Shown here in pieces: positions 8,881 through 18,487 of a stretch of 24,829 nt of DNA. The stretch is taken from assembly GCA_946803715.1 (NCBI GenBank), contig CAMPET010000276.1, positions 10,622-35,450 on the forward strand, read 5' to 3'. A program made the position numbers and the translations under genes. Position 1 is the first letter of the stretch. Every line of letters begins with the position of its first letter. This DNA comes from Beroe ovata. Taxonomy: Eukaryota; Ctenophora; Nuda; Beroida; Beroidae. Under the pieces are notes generated by a model. The model worked only from the letters and a program-made list of their open reading frames with translations, made no database searches and was not told where the DNA came from.

Positions 8881-9636
8881 GGTGTTTGTCGTATTTAGGG
8901 TTACGACGATATATATATTACAAATACATAGGGGACACTTAAATCCTGAAAAGTGACCCCTCTTTGAGCGGCCATAACTTCTGAACCACTAAAGATATGT
9001 TAAATTGCGAACCCACGTTAGAAAGAAGAAGGACAGGGCTTTTCAAAACTGCCCATCAAATTTATTTTTTCACGTTCCCATGACGTCATTATGACGTCAC
9101 AAACTAGGGGATTCTAATTTTCACTAGGCGTAAAGTAGGTGATTTTGAGGTGCGTTTTTCGAAATGAAGCTAGCAATGTATTAAAAAACGGAGGCAATAT
9201 TAACGAAAGGAAATTTTATGTACTTTCCAACCATATGGTCAAAGTTGATTTTACTCATTAGCATCACCGAGATAATTGGGGTTAATTGATACACTTTGAC
9301 ACGAAAATCACGTGAAAAATAGGTAAATCGGCAATCATTAATGTGAGAGAACGGGAAGGTCTCAGGACTCCACCTCTCGATATGTTGTCAGTCATGGCCA
9401 CAGACTCCGTAATAACTCATTTCGAGCAAAATTCCATTAATCTAAGACACAATTATGATGTCATAATTGGTACCATGTAAAGCTAATATTGCAATTTTGA
9501 GCGAAACTTGATTTCAGGGTTTTGAGAGAATTTTGCTGAGCAAAATCAGGCTGTTTGAACTTAACTAGTGTTATTCTATCATGATTGATGATTTTCGTTT
9601 GGAAAATACTTGATTAATTACCTAATTAGCCTAATT
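8881..9636. other. Non-coding, possibly repeat-derived DNA
   Basis: No coding is seen. The composition (runs such as gcggccataacttctgaacc, many short AT blocks) resembles unclassified dispersed repeats of invertebrate genomes, but I find no second copy in the window. Confidence 0.3.
9081..9099. promoter_or_regulatory. Two adjacent CRE-type palindromes
   Basis: TGACGTCA occurs at 9081-9088 and again at 9092-9099, separated by three bases. This is the full consensus of CREB/ATF bZIP sites. No gene is adjacent, so a function is only a possibility. Confidence 0.3.
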
Positions 9637-9677
9637 TAGTAAAACAAATAGTTTTTTTTAGTAAAACAAATAGTTTA
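9637..9677. repeat. 22-bp tandem duplication
   Basis: tagtaaaacaaatagtttt with extra T (9637-9658) is repeated directly at 9659-9677. Confidence 0.9.
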
Positions 9678-9934
9678 TATTTTACAGCATTGGAACCATC
9701 ATTCACATTAGGTAAATACTTCAAAATAAAAAGAATAGTTTTCTTAACACAACTGTAATAAATATAATAAGTATACCTGCCCTTTTGATTAATAGGGAAT
9801 AAAAACGAAATACATGATATAATATAACATAACATAACGAAAACAAACAAAAGAAAACAACTAACTTAGAGGACCCATAGTACAAATAGGATCACCACTA
9901 ATTATTGTGGGTTTGTAACATAATACGAGAATGN

Positions 9935-10082
9935 ACCAAATCCCATTTGGTTTTGGGAAAAATAATTTGTCAAAATTATGAAATAACTGGTGATTTCTGC
10001 TTGCATTGTGTGTGTGTGCGTCATATGTTGCTGCTGGGCATATACCACCTATTATTGTAGTGTGTGCTGCCTTTTCAAATTG
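9935..10082 (+). mobile_element. 148-bp fragment of the palindromic element arm
   Basis: It appears identical to 14031-14178 in the right arm of the 13482-14370 palindrome and, reversed, to the left arm. It starts immediately after the 'n' at 9934. The 17-mer ttggttttgggaaaaat occurs inside it at 9947-9963 and again across its right end at 10080-10096. Confidence 0.85.
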
Positions 10083-10210
10083 GTTTTGGGAAAAATCTAA
10101 AAAAAGACAAAGCCTGGAAAAACAAAAGAACAAAAAATTTTAAAAAAGAGAGAAAAAAAGGGAAAAAAGGAAAAGGAAATTATTAATATAGAAAAGAGAA
10201 AAGAAAACGA
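10083..10210. repeat. Purine-rich (A/G) tract
   Basis: The plus strand is dominated by A and G runs (aaaaaagagagaaaaaaagg and similar). Simple low-complexity DNA with no coding. Confidence 0.6.
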
Positions 10211-12316
10211 TCAACGTCTAATCTTTCTCTTATTGTTTTTGCTGTTTTTATATTTATTATGTGTTGTATTTTAATTGTGGGAGACAAGGTTTCTAAAGTC
10301 ACTGTGTAATCACCTATCCTATGATGAGTGTGACTCTTTGCGAGGACAGCCAGCTTTGCTGGTTTGACTAGTTTTAGTCCATATGTTTCATATGCTGTCT
10401 GATGACCATTGTCACAGTTCTGAGGGAAAAAAAGCCTGGAACTCCTTCAAAAAAGTTGTTAGACCACGAGAAATTCTCGGAAAAAGAGCGCAAAGTAATT
10501 ATCAAAGAACAACGGAATTGTATGTAGCAGCTTAAACTATAGTAGCCGCTATGCCTATAGCATAAGGCGAAGTGTGATGATACTGGAGAAAACGTGTATA
10601 TGATCCGGATCGTATATGGTTGGCGCGCGCGCATCTCTGAAGAAAGCACTAATGGATTAGCCGAATTTTTAAGACAAATATCAGGATCATTAGATCATTA
10701 TATGATAGTGATCATGCAAGATCATGTATCATGACAGTGACTATCAAGTCTTATATCAACACTACAAACGCCTTATACGCGATAGGTACCCTCATCATTC
10801 CATATAACTGTACATTATGAGTTATTGAGTTCACCGGAGTTCCATATTTCCATACTGGTCAGTGGTCAGAATATTGATCCATTCATACGGATACAAAGTA
10901 TGCACGTTTTTTTGTAACTATTTAGTTTAATAGGTACTCCTGTTATAATTTTCAGAAAATTGTCATGTAAGAAGTGAAACTCTGAATTTTAGCATAGTGA
11001 TCTGAGGCTAATTTACTGCAGAAAGTAGCTTGAATATGAGAACCAGGAAAGATCACAAAATAATGCATGCTTGGCCAGGTTTTTCAGATTCACCTTTTTA
11101 GGTGTTTTCCCACACTTAACGTATTGTGTCACACTATTTCCGTATTATCTCACACTTTTTCGTATAATCTCACACTTTTAAACGACTCGAGACTCGGTAA
11201 AACTATCGTTACTCCAAACATTTACTTAACTCGAAAAATTTGCAAAAAAAGATCGGTATTGATCACATATATAATTAAAATAGGGTCCTATTTTGCTGGA
11301 ATTTTAACTGCCCAGTATCCGCCGCAGGTCCAAAGAATTGTTAAACAACCCGGCATAAATTTGTCCCTGAGACCTTCGGTGATAGTTTGTAGAAAACAGA
11401 TAAACAAAAATGATTGGTAGGTATATATTTCAGAAAGTGAATTTTTCTCTCCTTCCAAATGTTTCTGCCCGGCAAAGCTACAGTCATGAGTTCAAGAAAA
11501 TTCATACAAAATGAGGAGAGATTTGGTTGAGGTGTTGAAAAAATCGTCTTTTTGCTATATACCTTCATCAGGAATTTCATTAGCACTAAGCTGCATCGCT
11601 ATATAATATCTCAGTAGAGACGAAATTATGTTGGAATTCAAAACATCCCAGAGGAATCATACACGCACACACACACTAGGATCAATTAGGTGACTCAACG
11701 AAAACTTTCATGCATTTCGCTTGTAGGTATACCGTAAAAAATGAATACGGTTCCAGGATCAATCAAAGGATGAAGTGGTTTTTTTGAAAGTGAACAGATC
11801 CTTAAGATAAAACAGATAGGGCTGTAGCTGGTACACAAGCAGAAATTCCACCGACCCACCAATGCAATCCCGAGTTGAGTGCTATACTACCTACCTAAAT
11901 AATTAGGTTATTATATAGAGCATGTTTATGCTAAACATATTTGTAATTTGGATTTAACAAGGAGTGTAAGGTTCACTGATGACTGCAAGGGGATTATTTT
12001 TGGAGTTTTGGGTAATATACTGTACATATATTATACTGTGCAGTGTGCATGGCATAGGTTATAGGTACAGTTCATGAATATCTTGCTTGTCATCATGCAT
12101 AGTAAGTCCTTAGTTATAGTTTCGAGCCGGTTCAAACTTTAGTTTTTGCATCTACCTATGTACCTATATAATCAAATATCAATATCATTTGATTTGGTAA
12201 AATACCATGCAAACTGATGCGTTGGTAGATTCAATTTTAAATTCTGAACAAGAGAAAGTATCTTTAAGAGTAAGAAAAAATTAATTGCTACAATTTCAAT
12301 GTGGATACCTATCTAT
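10211..12316. other. Gene-poor interval
   Basis: No supported gene. Around 10250-10380 a T-rich stretch leads to a small hairpin (ccagctttgctgg, 10350-10362), an arrangement seen in some LINE 3'UTRs, but there is no RT coding beside it. A degenerate 20-bp array lies at 11111-11179. Open frames at 10374-10649, 11067-11420 and 11341-11586 look random. Confidence 0.45.
11111..11179. repeat. Degenerate tandem repeat of about 20 bp
   Basis: The motif cacactt with a following cgtatt/cgtataatct block starts at 11111, 11130, 11151 and 11171, giving periods of 19, 21 and 20 bp. Confidence 0.7.
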
Positions 12317-13192
12317 TCAAGCCTTTATTATCTCTGCCTTCCACTCCACTTTTATATTTTCCGGAAGGAATGGATCTGCTCTATTAAGAGTGAATGAAGC
12401 CTGGACCTTCTTTACACCTCCAATAGCTGCTTCATAGCAGTCAAACTTCGGATCTTTAGAGAAGGAGTATGAATCCGAAAGTCCAACGCCATCAGCATTA
12501 ATTTCTCCTTTCACATAGTTGACTGACACTATGTAGTTGTCCAAACTTGTCAATCTTCCGAAGTTCATACTTTCTGGCTCAGCTACGAAGAGTCTGCAAG
12601 AGAAATCAGAAGTTTTCGAGAGACTGACTCTTCCATATGATATTCCACTGAAAAGACCAGCATCACTCCAACTAAATCCACTGTAAAGCACATTGGCTGC
12701 AGCTGAGGGTGTCCCACTTTCATCATAGCCAATTGTTTGCTGATACATATACATCCATGGTATTGCAGTGGGTGTTCCTATCTGGTTTATTCTCACAGAG
12801 AACTTGACAGTCTCCCCTGCAGAGACATCAACTGGAATCATATCACTTGTACCAACCCATATCTCACCACCCTCATCATCAATATCATTGGGAGAGGTCT
12901 TGTCTGGCCAGTCAACTGCCTTCCATTCTGCAGTTCCACTTCCAGCCTTTTCACACACATAATTTCCACAAGATCGAGAATGAACACGGAGGTGTCTTTG
13001 ACATTTCGCTGTTCTCCACGTGCATGGAATGACATCAGCAACTTCACATTCACCAATTTGGAAACCTAGCTCTCGACATTTGTCTAACTTTCTGGAAATT
13101 CTACCGCATCTGTCGCCAAGAGCAGCTGTGAATAATGTTGTGCCGATTATCAGTGTCAGGATAGAAATCATCTGAGAAACTATGAGTGTCAT
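12317..13192 (-). CDS. Secreted Cys-containing protein of unknown family
   Basis: 291 residues in one exon from ATG 13192 to a stop at 12317. Residues 1-26 form a signal peptide (hydrophobic ISILTLIIGTTLFTAALG core), so the product is probably secreted. Seven of nine Cys fall in the first quarter of the mature chain (29, 39, 49, 57, 64, 75, 80), suggesting a small disulfide-stabilised domain. The remaining 200 residues contain Cys199 and Cys252, are rich in Gly, Ser and alternating hydrophobics, and look all-beta. There is no transmembrane helix after the signal. I do not recognise a family. The reading frame is clean and full length, with no stop or frameshift, so it is probably a living gene. 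No neighbour gives functional context: the flanks are repeats. Confidence 0.75.
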   Translation of the reverse strand: MTLIVSQMISILTLIIGTTLFTAALGDRCGRISRKLDKCRELGFQIGECEVADVIPCTWRTAKCQRHLRVHSRSCGNYVCEKAGSGTAEWKAVDWPDKTSPNDIDDEGGEIWVGTSDMIPVDVSAGETVKFSVRINQIGTPTAIPWMYMYQQTIGYDESGTPSAAANVLYSGFSWSDAGLFSGISYGRVSLSKTSDFSCRLFVAEPESMNFGRLTSLDNYIVSVNYVKGEINADGVGLSDSYSFSKDPKFDCYEAAIGGVKKVQASFTLNRADPFLPENIKVEWKAEIIKA

Positions 13193-13455
13193 TAATAATA
13201 CAGTTTTCGTAAGGAGATCCCTCCTTCACACACCAATTGATTGATGTAAATGTTTATTATAAGAAGAACGGGGCATTTTATCAATATAATGAACTAGGTA
13301 CCTAAAGCTTATATAGCAAACAGAAAGTAAATTGAATTAAAATCTCTCTTCACGCTAGCAATGCTGCTGTGACAACGTAAATTTTCGTTGCACCTCACAG
13401 ATCCAAGACACAACATTTCTTGCATACCTATTGCTCATCATTACAATAGGTTGCT

Positions 13456-13507
13456 AAGTGATGAGGTGAGCGAGACATTATATAATGTCTCGCTCACCTC
13501 ATCACTT
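13456..13507. repeat. Perfect 52-bp palindrome at the left end of the foldback element
   Basis: aagtgatgaggtgagcgaga followed by cattat, then the exact reverse complement, with its axis between 13481 and 13482. It is made of two copies of the element end in opposite orientation. Confidence 0.95.
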
Positions 13508-14370
13508 CCTGAGTTCAGCTGGTCATGGGTCATCTCTCAATATTGTCAGGATGCAGCAACAGTTGGGGTCAATATCGTCCCGCAATAGGATGAAATTGTC
13601 TCAATAGAGAGATCGCAAACGCATGTTAGGATCGCTATATAGTTTGCAGGGCAATATAACTGGAAATAAGCGACAATTTGAAAAGGCAGCACACACTACA
13701 ATAATAGGTGGTATATGCCCAGCAGCAACATATGACGCACACACACACAATGCAAGCAGAAATCACCAGTTATTTCATAATTTTGACAAATTATTTTTCC
13801 CAAAACCAAATGGGATTTGGTTGTTATAGTCCGCAGCATCTGTGCGTTCTATATTTTAAAGTCTGTGATATGAAAAAGAACGCGGCATATACGTCAGACT
13901 GCCGCCACCTCACTAGAAAAAGCTTCAGTGTTTCTACTGTGAGGTGGCGGCAGTCTTTCGTATATGCCGCGTTCTTTTTCATATCACAGACTTTAAAATA
14001 TAGAACGCACAGATGCTGCGGACTATAACAACCAAATCCCATTTGGTTTTGGGAAAAATAATTTGTCAAAATTATGAAATAACTGGTGATTTCTGCTTGC
14101 ATTGTGTGTGTGTGCGTCATATGTTGCTGCTGGGCATATACCACCTATTATTGTAGTGTGTGCTGCCTTTTCAAATTGTCGCTTATTTCCAGTTATATTG
14201 CCCTGCAAACTATATAGCGATCCTAACATGCGTTTGCGATCTCTCTATTGAGACAATTTCATCCTATTGCGGGACAATATTGACCCCAACTGTTGCTGCA
14301 TCCTGACAATATTGAGAGATGACCCATGACCAGCTGAACTCAGGAAGTGATGAGGTGAGCGAGACATTAT
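13456..14370. mobile_element. Foldback-like element: 432-bp nearly perfect inverted repeat
   Basis: Arms 13482-13913 and 13939-14370 are reverse complements with only about three mismatches that I find by eye, around a 25-bp loop containing a HindIII site (aagctt, 13920-13925). The outer ends read ataatgtctcgctcacctca inward. On the left another inverted copy of the end (13456-13481) makes a perfect 52-bp palindrome, 13456-13507. A piece of one arm recurs at 9935-10082, so the sequence is repetitive. There is no transposase; mirrored open frames in the arms only reflect the symmetry. No target-site duplication is visible. A foldback/MITE-type element is the best reading. A head-to-head duplication or an assembly inversion is possible, though the few arm differences argue against pure duplication of one read set. 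Confidence 0.75.
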
Positions 14371-14379
14371 TCAACGCTA

Positions 14380-14815
14380 TTATCACTATTAAACTTAAAT
14401 CTATTGAAACATGTACCAACACATAGTACTCCATTGAAAGAAAATCTACATTTTACAGTTTTAAGTTTTATTCCCTCCAGATACTATGGTATGGTACTCA
14501 ACACCAACAAACAAAACGATTGAGTTGGAGAAACGTTTTGCAGATTGACAAAAATGTCTCAATAGAACCCATAATAATAATAATCCATATTATAATGGAG
14601 AGAGTATCTTAAAACGTAGATCATCAGCAGGGGCTACAAATGGAGTAGAAGAGCCGCGATTTTTTGGATGGTGGTGGAAAAAGACAAAATCTGGTTAAAT
14701 GTCGAGCCAGAATTTTAATTTAGGCCTTAGATTTTCTGCAATCGGCGTCGAAAATTTGAGAAATCATGGTATAGTACCCGAAGATGAACTATGTTAAGTT
14801 TACAAGCGTGCGTTG
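14380..14815 (-). repeat. Inverted copy of the MSH2 upstream flank and Helitron end
   Basis: This is the reverse complement of 18256-18688. The part outside the Helitron (14380-14583 against 18488-18688) differs by about one base plus one ATA unit; the Helitron part differs by roughly one base in ten to twenty. Homology stops sharply at 14380, next to the palindromic element, and at the 'n' at 14816. Confidence 0.9.
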
Positions 14816-15760
14816 NGCAGTGGTGTCAAAAGAGAATAGTTTTAGGAAAACTGCTGTCCAGAGCAAAAGTGTCAAGAGGGAGTGGTGTCAAGAGAAGTGA
14901 TATCAAGAGGGAGTGGTGTCAAGAGGGAGTGGTGTCAAGAGAAAATTGTTTTCTAGGAAAAACGTTGTCAAGAAAATAAGTGTCAAAATATGAAAGTTTT
15001 GAGTGGAAGTTGTTTCAAGTGGAGTAGTGTCAAGAGAAATAGCGGTATCTAGAGAGGATACTGTCAAGAGGTAGTGTTGTCAAGAGAATTGGTGTAATGG
15101 TGTATAGATGGATTGGAGTTAAGAGAGAGAATATTGTTAAACAGAAGTGGGGTCGAGAGAAATGGTGTCAAGAGAGGGGGAGTGGTGTCAAGAGGGAAGG
15201 TGATAACCCAGCTTTAGAAGTTTGCACATACTGGGGCATTGGAGCTTGTTTATCTTTCGACTGGTATCTTTGAAGCATACAAGGTAGTGGTCGTCACGAA
15301 TTATTGAGTATCACGAAGCGTAGTCATCTCTTGGGGTAGAAATCCGTCTTGTCCATCTCAGCATAGTGACTGTCCCACAAAAATTGTGTGCGTTTATGCC
15401 TGAATGCGTGTTGGATGGTGTGACCATCAAGGCCGCAACGTCCCAAAACAAAGAAACAACAAATGAGGAAGAAAGTTACGTGTGCGCGCATTCGATGAAA
15501 ATGTACGTGCAACTCCTATGCTGCCGTAGCAACGCACGCTTGTAAACTTAACATAGTTCATCTTCGGGTGCTATACCATGATTTCTCAAATTTTCGACGC
15601 CGATTGCAGAAAATCTAAGGCCTAAATTAAAATTCTGGCTCGACATTTAACCAGATTTTGTCTTTTTCCACCACCATCCAAAAAATCGCGGCTCTTCTAC
15701 TCCATTTGTAGCCCCTGCTGATGATCTACGTTTTAAGATACTCTCTCCATTATAATATGG
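14584..15760. mobile_element. Helitron-like element, copy B (two 5' ends head to head around an 'n')
   Basis: 14584-14815 is a Helitron 5' end reading rightward (TCCATATTATAATGG after an A). 14817-15760 is a Helitron reading leftward from 15760. The two 5' ends appear identical for about 230 bp except one base (t/c near 14775 and 15570). The internal minisatellite occupies 14817-15200. Helitrons have no long terminal inverted repeats, so this mirror is probably the same end assembled twice. The 3' end is absent. Conserved family landmarks, such as gataacccag and acgaagcgtagtcatctctt, are present. Confidence 0.65.
14817..15200. repeat. Internal minisatellite of Helitron copy B
   Basis: Degenerate units around agtggtgtcaagaggg, with variants such as gtgtcaaaagagaatag and gttgtcaagaaaat, repeating about every 15-17 bp but with irregular spacers. 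Confidence 0.75.
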
Positions 15761-15761
15761 N

Positions 15762-16341
15762 AATACGATCTCTTTCCAGTTGATAGCGCACTCCAACATT
15801 AGTAGGCAGCTAAATGTTGTTGCTTTGGTTTCATAATGCTGCCTTTCCTATACACGTGCGTGCGGTTGAGACTGTCTCAGTCGGTGCCACATTCCAACTG
15901 GCACAAACAGTTCCCCAAATTAATTTTATTAGCGGTCAAGCATAAGAATGCTATAGTGAGTAGTTCTGTATAATGGGATGAAGTTAACCGAAACTGGTAA
16001 CAAGCAATTAACGTATCATTCATGGACGTTGTAAAATATTCTTTATTAATTCAGTTTCAGAGTGGATGGATCGTTAAATCCTTGACCTTCGGTTTCGGAT
16101 TCAACTTCAATTATCAGCCTGATAATTCAGCCATCCACTCCTCAACCTCATGAATAAAGACTATAATTATTGTCATGAAAATGTTAAAAATAAGAATCTG
16201 CCATCTATACGCAAACTTATTTTTAATTCTAGCTAAATGCGGTTTGCATCATTGCAGCATTCAGTGGTCTGTAAGCAGCGCCATGACACATGAGCAGCCA
16301 GACAGGCCGGATTGGATATGATCTTAGTTGGAGTTACCGAC
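15762..16341. other. Non-coding stretch downstream of the MFS gene
   Basis: No gene supported. 16062-16071 (gagtggatgg) and 16132-16141 (ccatccactc) are inverted 10-mers, and the minus strand has an AATAAA near 16046-16041. A short minus-strand frame ending VEEWMAELSG before it could be a terminal exon, but evidence is thin. Confidence 0.35.
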
Positions 16342-16444
16342 CTGCGTGACTGTGACCTAAATACTTCGTGCGCTGCGCGTCTCATTTCTACGATTTTTCA
16401 GTTCATGTTCACTGAGTAGAATAGAGGCGCGCAACGTGTGCACA
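16342..16444 (-). repeat. GC-rich dispersed repeat, copy 2
   Basis: Reverse complement of 7920-8019 with several exact blocks of 12-19 bp (see that entry). It lies about 120 bp beyond the stop of the MFS exon. Confidence 0.75.
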
Positions 16445-16566
16445 GGCCCAGCTGACACAAGGCATATACTTTGTTCATCATCATCATTGTCTATATTTGT
16501 GAATTTGGATTTTTAGGATTCTAGATACCATGAGAAATAGCACATCATGAAAATCAGACATGTTAT

Positions 16567-16869
16567 CTATTCTTTACATTCCAAATTATCATAAGATGAT
16601 TGCCTTTGCAAAGGCAGGTCAATTGTATTAGGGTATACCATGTCTAAAATGACAAGCATTGCAAAGTTTGCTATAAGAGTACAAGCCAACACTGAATATG
16701 CATCTTGATACGTTAAAAACTGTAGCAAGCCACCTCCAGCCAATGGTCCCATAAAGGCTCCAGTAAAGTATGCAGCTCTATATAGGCTGCTCATCTTGCA
16801 TGCACTGTCTTCTCTAGTTGTATCAGCCTTGTGTTGATATTGGACTATCAATGTTGGCAGTATTGTGAT
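16567..16869 (-). CDS. MFS transporter, last exon (upstream exons not found)
   Basis: On the minus strand an acceptor, ATATCATTTCAG, at 16870 opens a 101-codon exon ending at TAG. It encodes the last membrane helices of a major facilitator protein: a short helix (ITILPTLIVQYQ), a charged loop (KADTTREDSACK), a helix with the MFS-type AYFTGAFMGPLAGGGLL, a final helix (AYSVLACTLIANFAMLVILD), then a hydrophilic cytoplasmic tail. The Gly-Pro...Gly-Gly pattern before the last helix is usual in this superfamily. An SLC18-like drug or amine transporter is plausible, but the substrate cannot be read from one exon. Helitron C lies in the intron, with its 3' end 67 bp upstream of the exon. Beyond it comes MSH2 on the other strand, so the other exons are missing from the expected place. 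Confidence 0.65.
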   Translation of the reverse strand: MTILPTLIVQYQHKADTTREDSACKMSSLYRAAYFTGAFMGPLAGGGLLQFLTYQDAYSVLACTLIANFAMLVILDMVYPNTIDLPLQRQSSYDNLECKE

Positions 16870-16936
16870 CTGAAATGATATTTCCAATTTCTATTAAGTT
16901 CATATTGGAAATATTTTGCTGTTGTCTTATCTAGTA

Positions 16937-18487
16937 CTAGAAAACCCGTCGGTTGGATGCGATGCTACGAATGGGATGTTAAGTCTGAAGTTGAAATTGA
17001 CATGAAAGTTAGCGCAACTGCACAATGCACTTTCAATTTCATCATTTTTCCCCCTCGCCATTTCCATCTATGTTAATAAAAATACACACTACACAGACAG
17101 AGTTGCCACAAATCATAGTCAACAGAAAGTTGTGTCAGCATATCGCAGATGTGATGTAGAGAGAAGCGTTCAGAAAGAAAACTGTTAAGAGAAAGTTGTG
17201 TCAAGAGAGAAAGGAGTCAATTGCAAGTGCTGCGAAGAGAAAAAAGTGTCACGCGAAAGTGATGTCAAGAGGGAGTGGTGTCAAGAGGAAATTGTGAAAG
17301 GAAGTGCTGTTCCGAGAAGAAGTGTCAACAGGGAGTGGTCTCAAAAGAGAATAGTATCAAGAGATAGTTCTATCAAGAGAATTGATGCATCAAGGGAATG
17401 GTGTCAAATGGACTGGTGTCGGGAGAGAGGCATCAAGAGAGGATGGTGTCAAGAGAAGAGATGTCTAGAGGGAGTGGTGTCAAGAAAGAGTAGTATCAAC
17501 TTGTAGTGGTGTCAAAAGAGAATAGTTTTAGGAAAAGTGCTGTCCAGAGTAAAAGTGTCAACAGGGAGTGGTGTCAATAGGGAGTGGTGTCAAAAGGGAG
17601 AAGTGTCAGGAGAAAATCGTTTTCTAGGAAAAGTGCTTTCAAGAAAATAAGTTTCAAAAGATAAAAGTGTTGAGCGGAAGTTGTGTCAAGTGGAGTAGTG
17701 TCAGGTGGAGTAGTGTCAAGGGCGAGTGGTGTCAAGAGGGTGGGTTGTCACGTGAAGGACTGTCGAGAAAAGGTGAAATATCAAGAGTGGAGTTAACAGG
17801 TAGTCTTGGCAAGAGAATTGGTGTTATGGTGTATCGATGGGTTGGTGTTAAGAGAGAGAATATTGTGAAGCGGAATTGCGGTCGAGAGAAATGGTGTCAA
17901 GAGAGGGGAGTGGTGTCAAGAAGGAACGCGATAACCCAGGTTTAGAAGTTTCTATATACCGGGGAATTGGAGCTTGTTAATCTTTCGGCTCTTATCTTTG
18001 AAGCATCCACGGTAGTGGTCGTCACGAATTATTGAGTATCACGAAGCGTAGTCATCTCTTGGGTTAGAAATCAGTCTTTTACATCACGGCATAGTGACTG
18101 TCCCACGCAAATTGTGTGCGTTTATGCGTGAGTGCGTGTTGGATGGTGTGAACATCAAAACCGCATCGTCTCGGAACAAAGAAACAACAAATGAGGAAGA
18201 AAGTTACGCGCGCGCATTCGATGAATATGCACGTGCAACTCCTATGCTGCCGTAGCAACGCACGCTTCTAAACTTAACATAGATCATCTACGGGTACTAT
18301 ACCATGATTTCTCAAATTTTCGACGCCGATTGCAGAAAATCTAAGGCCTAAATCAAAATTCTGGCTCGACATTTAACCAGATTTTGTCTTTTTCTACCAC
18401 CATGCAAAAAACCGCGGCTCTCCAACTCCATTTGTAGCCCCCGCTAGTGATCTACGTTTTAAGATGCTCTCTCGATTATAATATAGA
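16937..18487 (-). mobile_element. Helitron-like element, copy C (both ends present, 1551 bp)
   Basis: On the minus strand it starts TCTATATTATAATCG at 18487 after host A and ends ACGGGTTTTCTAG at 16937 before host T. This is the Helitron pattern A|TC...CTAG|T with no target duplication. A GC-rich block precedes the CTAG by four T, but its stem is imperfect. Copies A and B share the 5' end, each also after an A, which fixes that boundary. The middle, 17160-17930, is minisatellite. No Rep/helicase coding is present, so it depends on another element. It occupies the presumed last intron of the MFS gene. Confidence 0.65.
17160..17930. repeat. Internal minisatellite of Helitron copy C
   Basis: About 770 bp of degenerate units based on agtggtgtcaagaggg, the longest array of the three copies. 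Open frames across it (17198-17506, 17667-17945) are repeat translation, not genes. Confidence 0.8.

Noticed and set aside
13623-14229. Matching frames of 68 and 106 residues on both strands of the palindrome
   Set aside because: They are forced by the inverted symmetry; no family resemblance and no proper gene context.
5770-15512. Similar 62-residue frames in Helitron copies A (5770-5958) and B (15324-15512)
   Set aside because: They begin with TTG, not ATG. The two copies differ at 13 residues with few silent changes, and copy C has a 2-bp deletion there. This is neutral drift of repeat DNA, not a conserved protein.
14584-15760. Classical DNA transposon with long terminal inverted repeats
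   Set aside because: The related copies A and C have only one such end, no target duplication is visible, and an 'n' separates the two halves.
15324-16130. Possible terminal exon VEEWMAELSG before AATAAA near 16046
   Set aside because: Only about ten codons, a weak acceptor and no upstream exon; noted in the non-coding entry but not called as a gene.
17198-17945. CRISPR-like or protein-coding repeat array
   Set aside because: Unit length and spacing are irregular, there are no unique spacers, and the genome is eukaryotic. The open frames are translations of the Helitron minisatellite.
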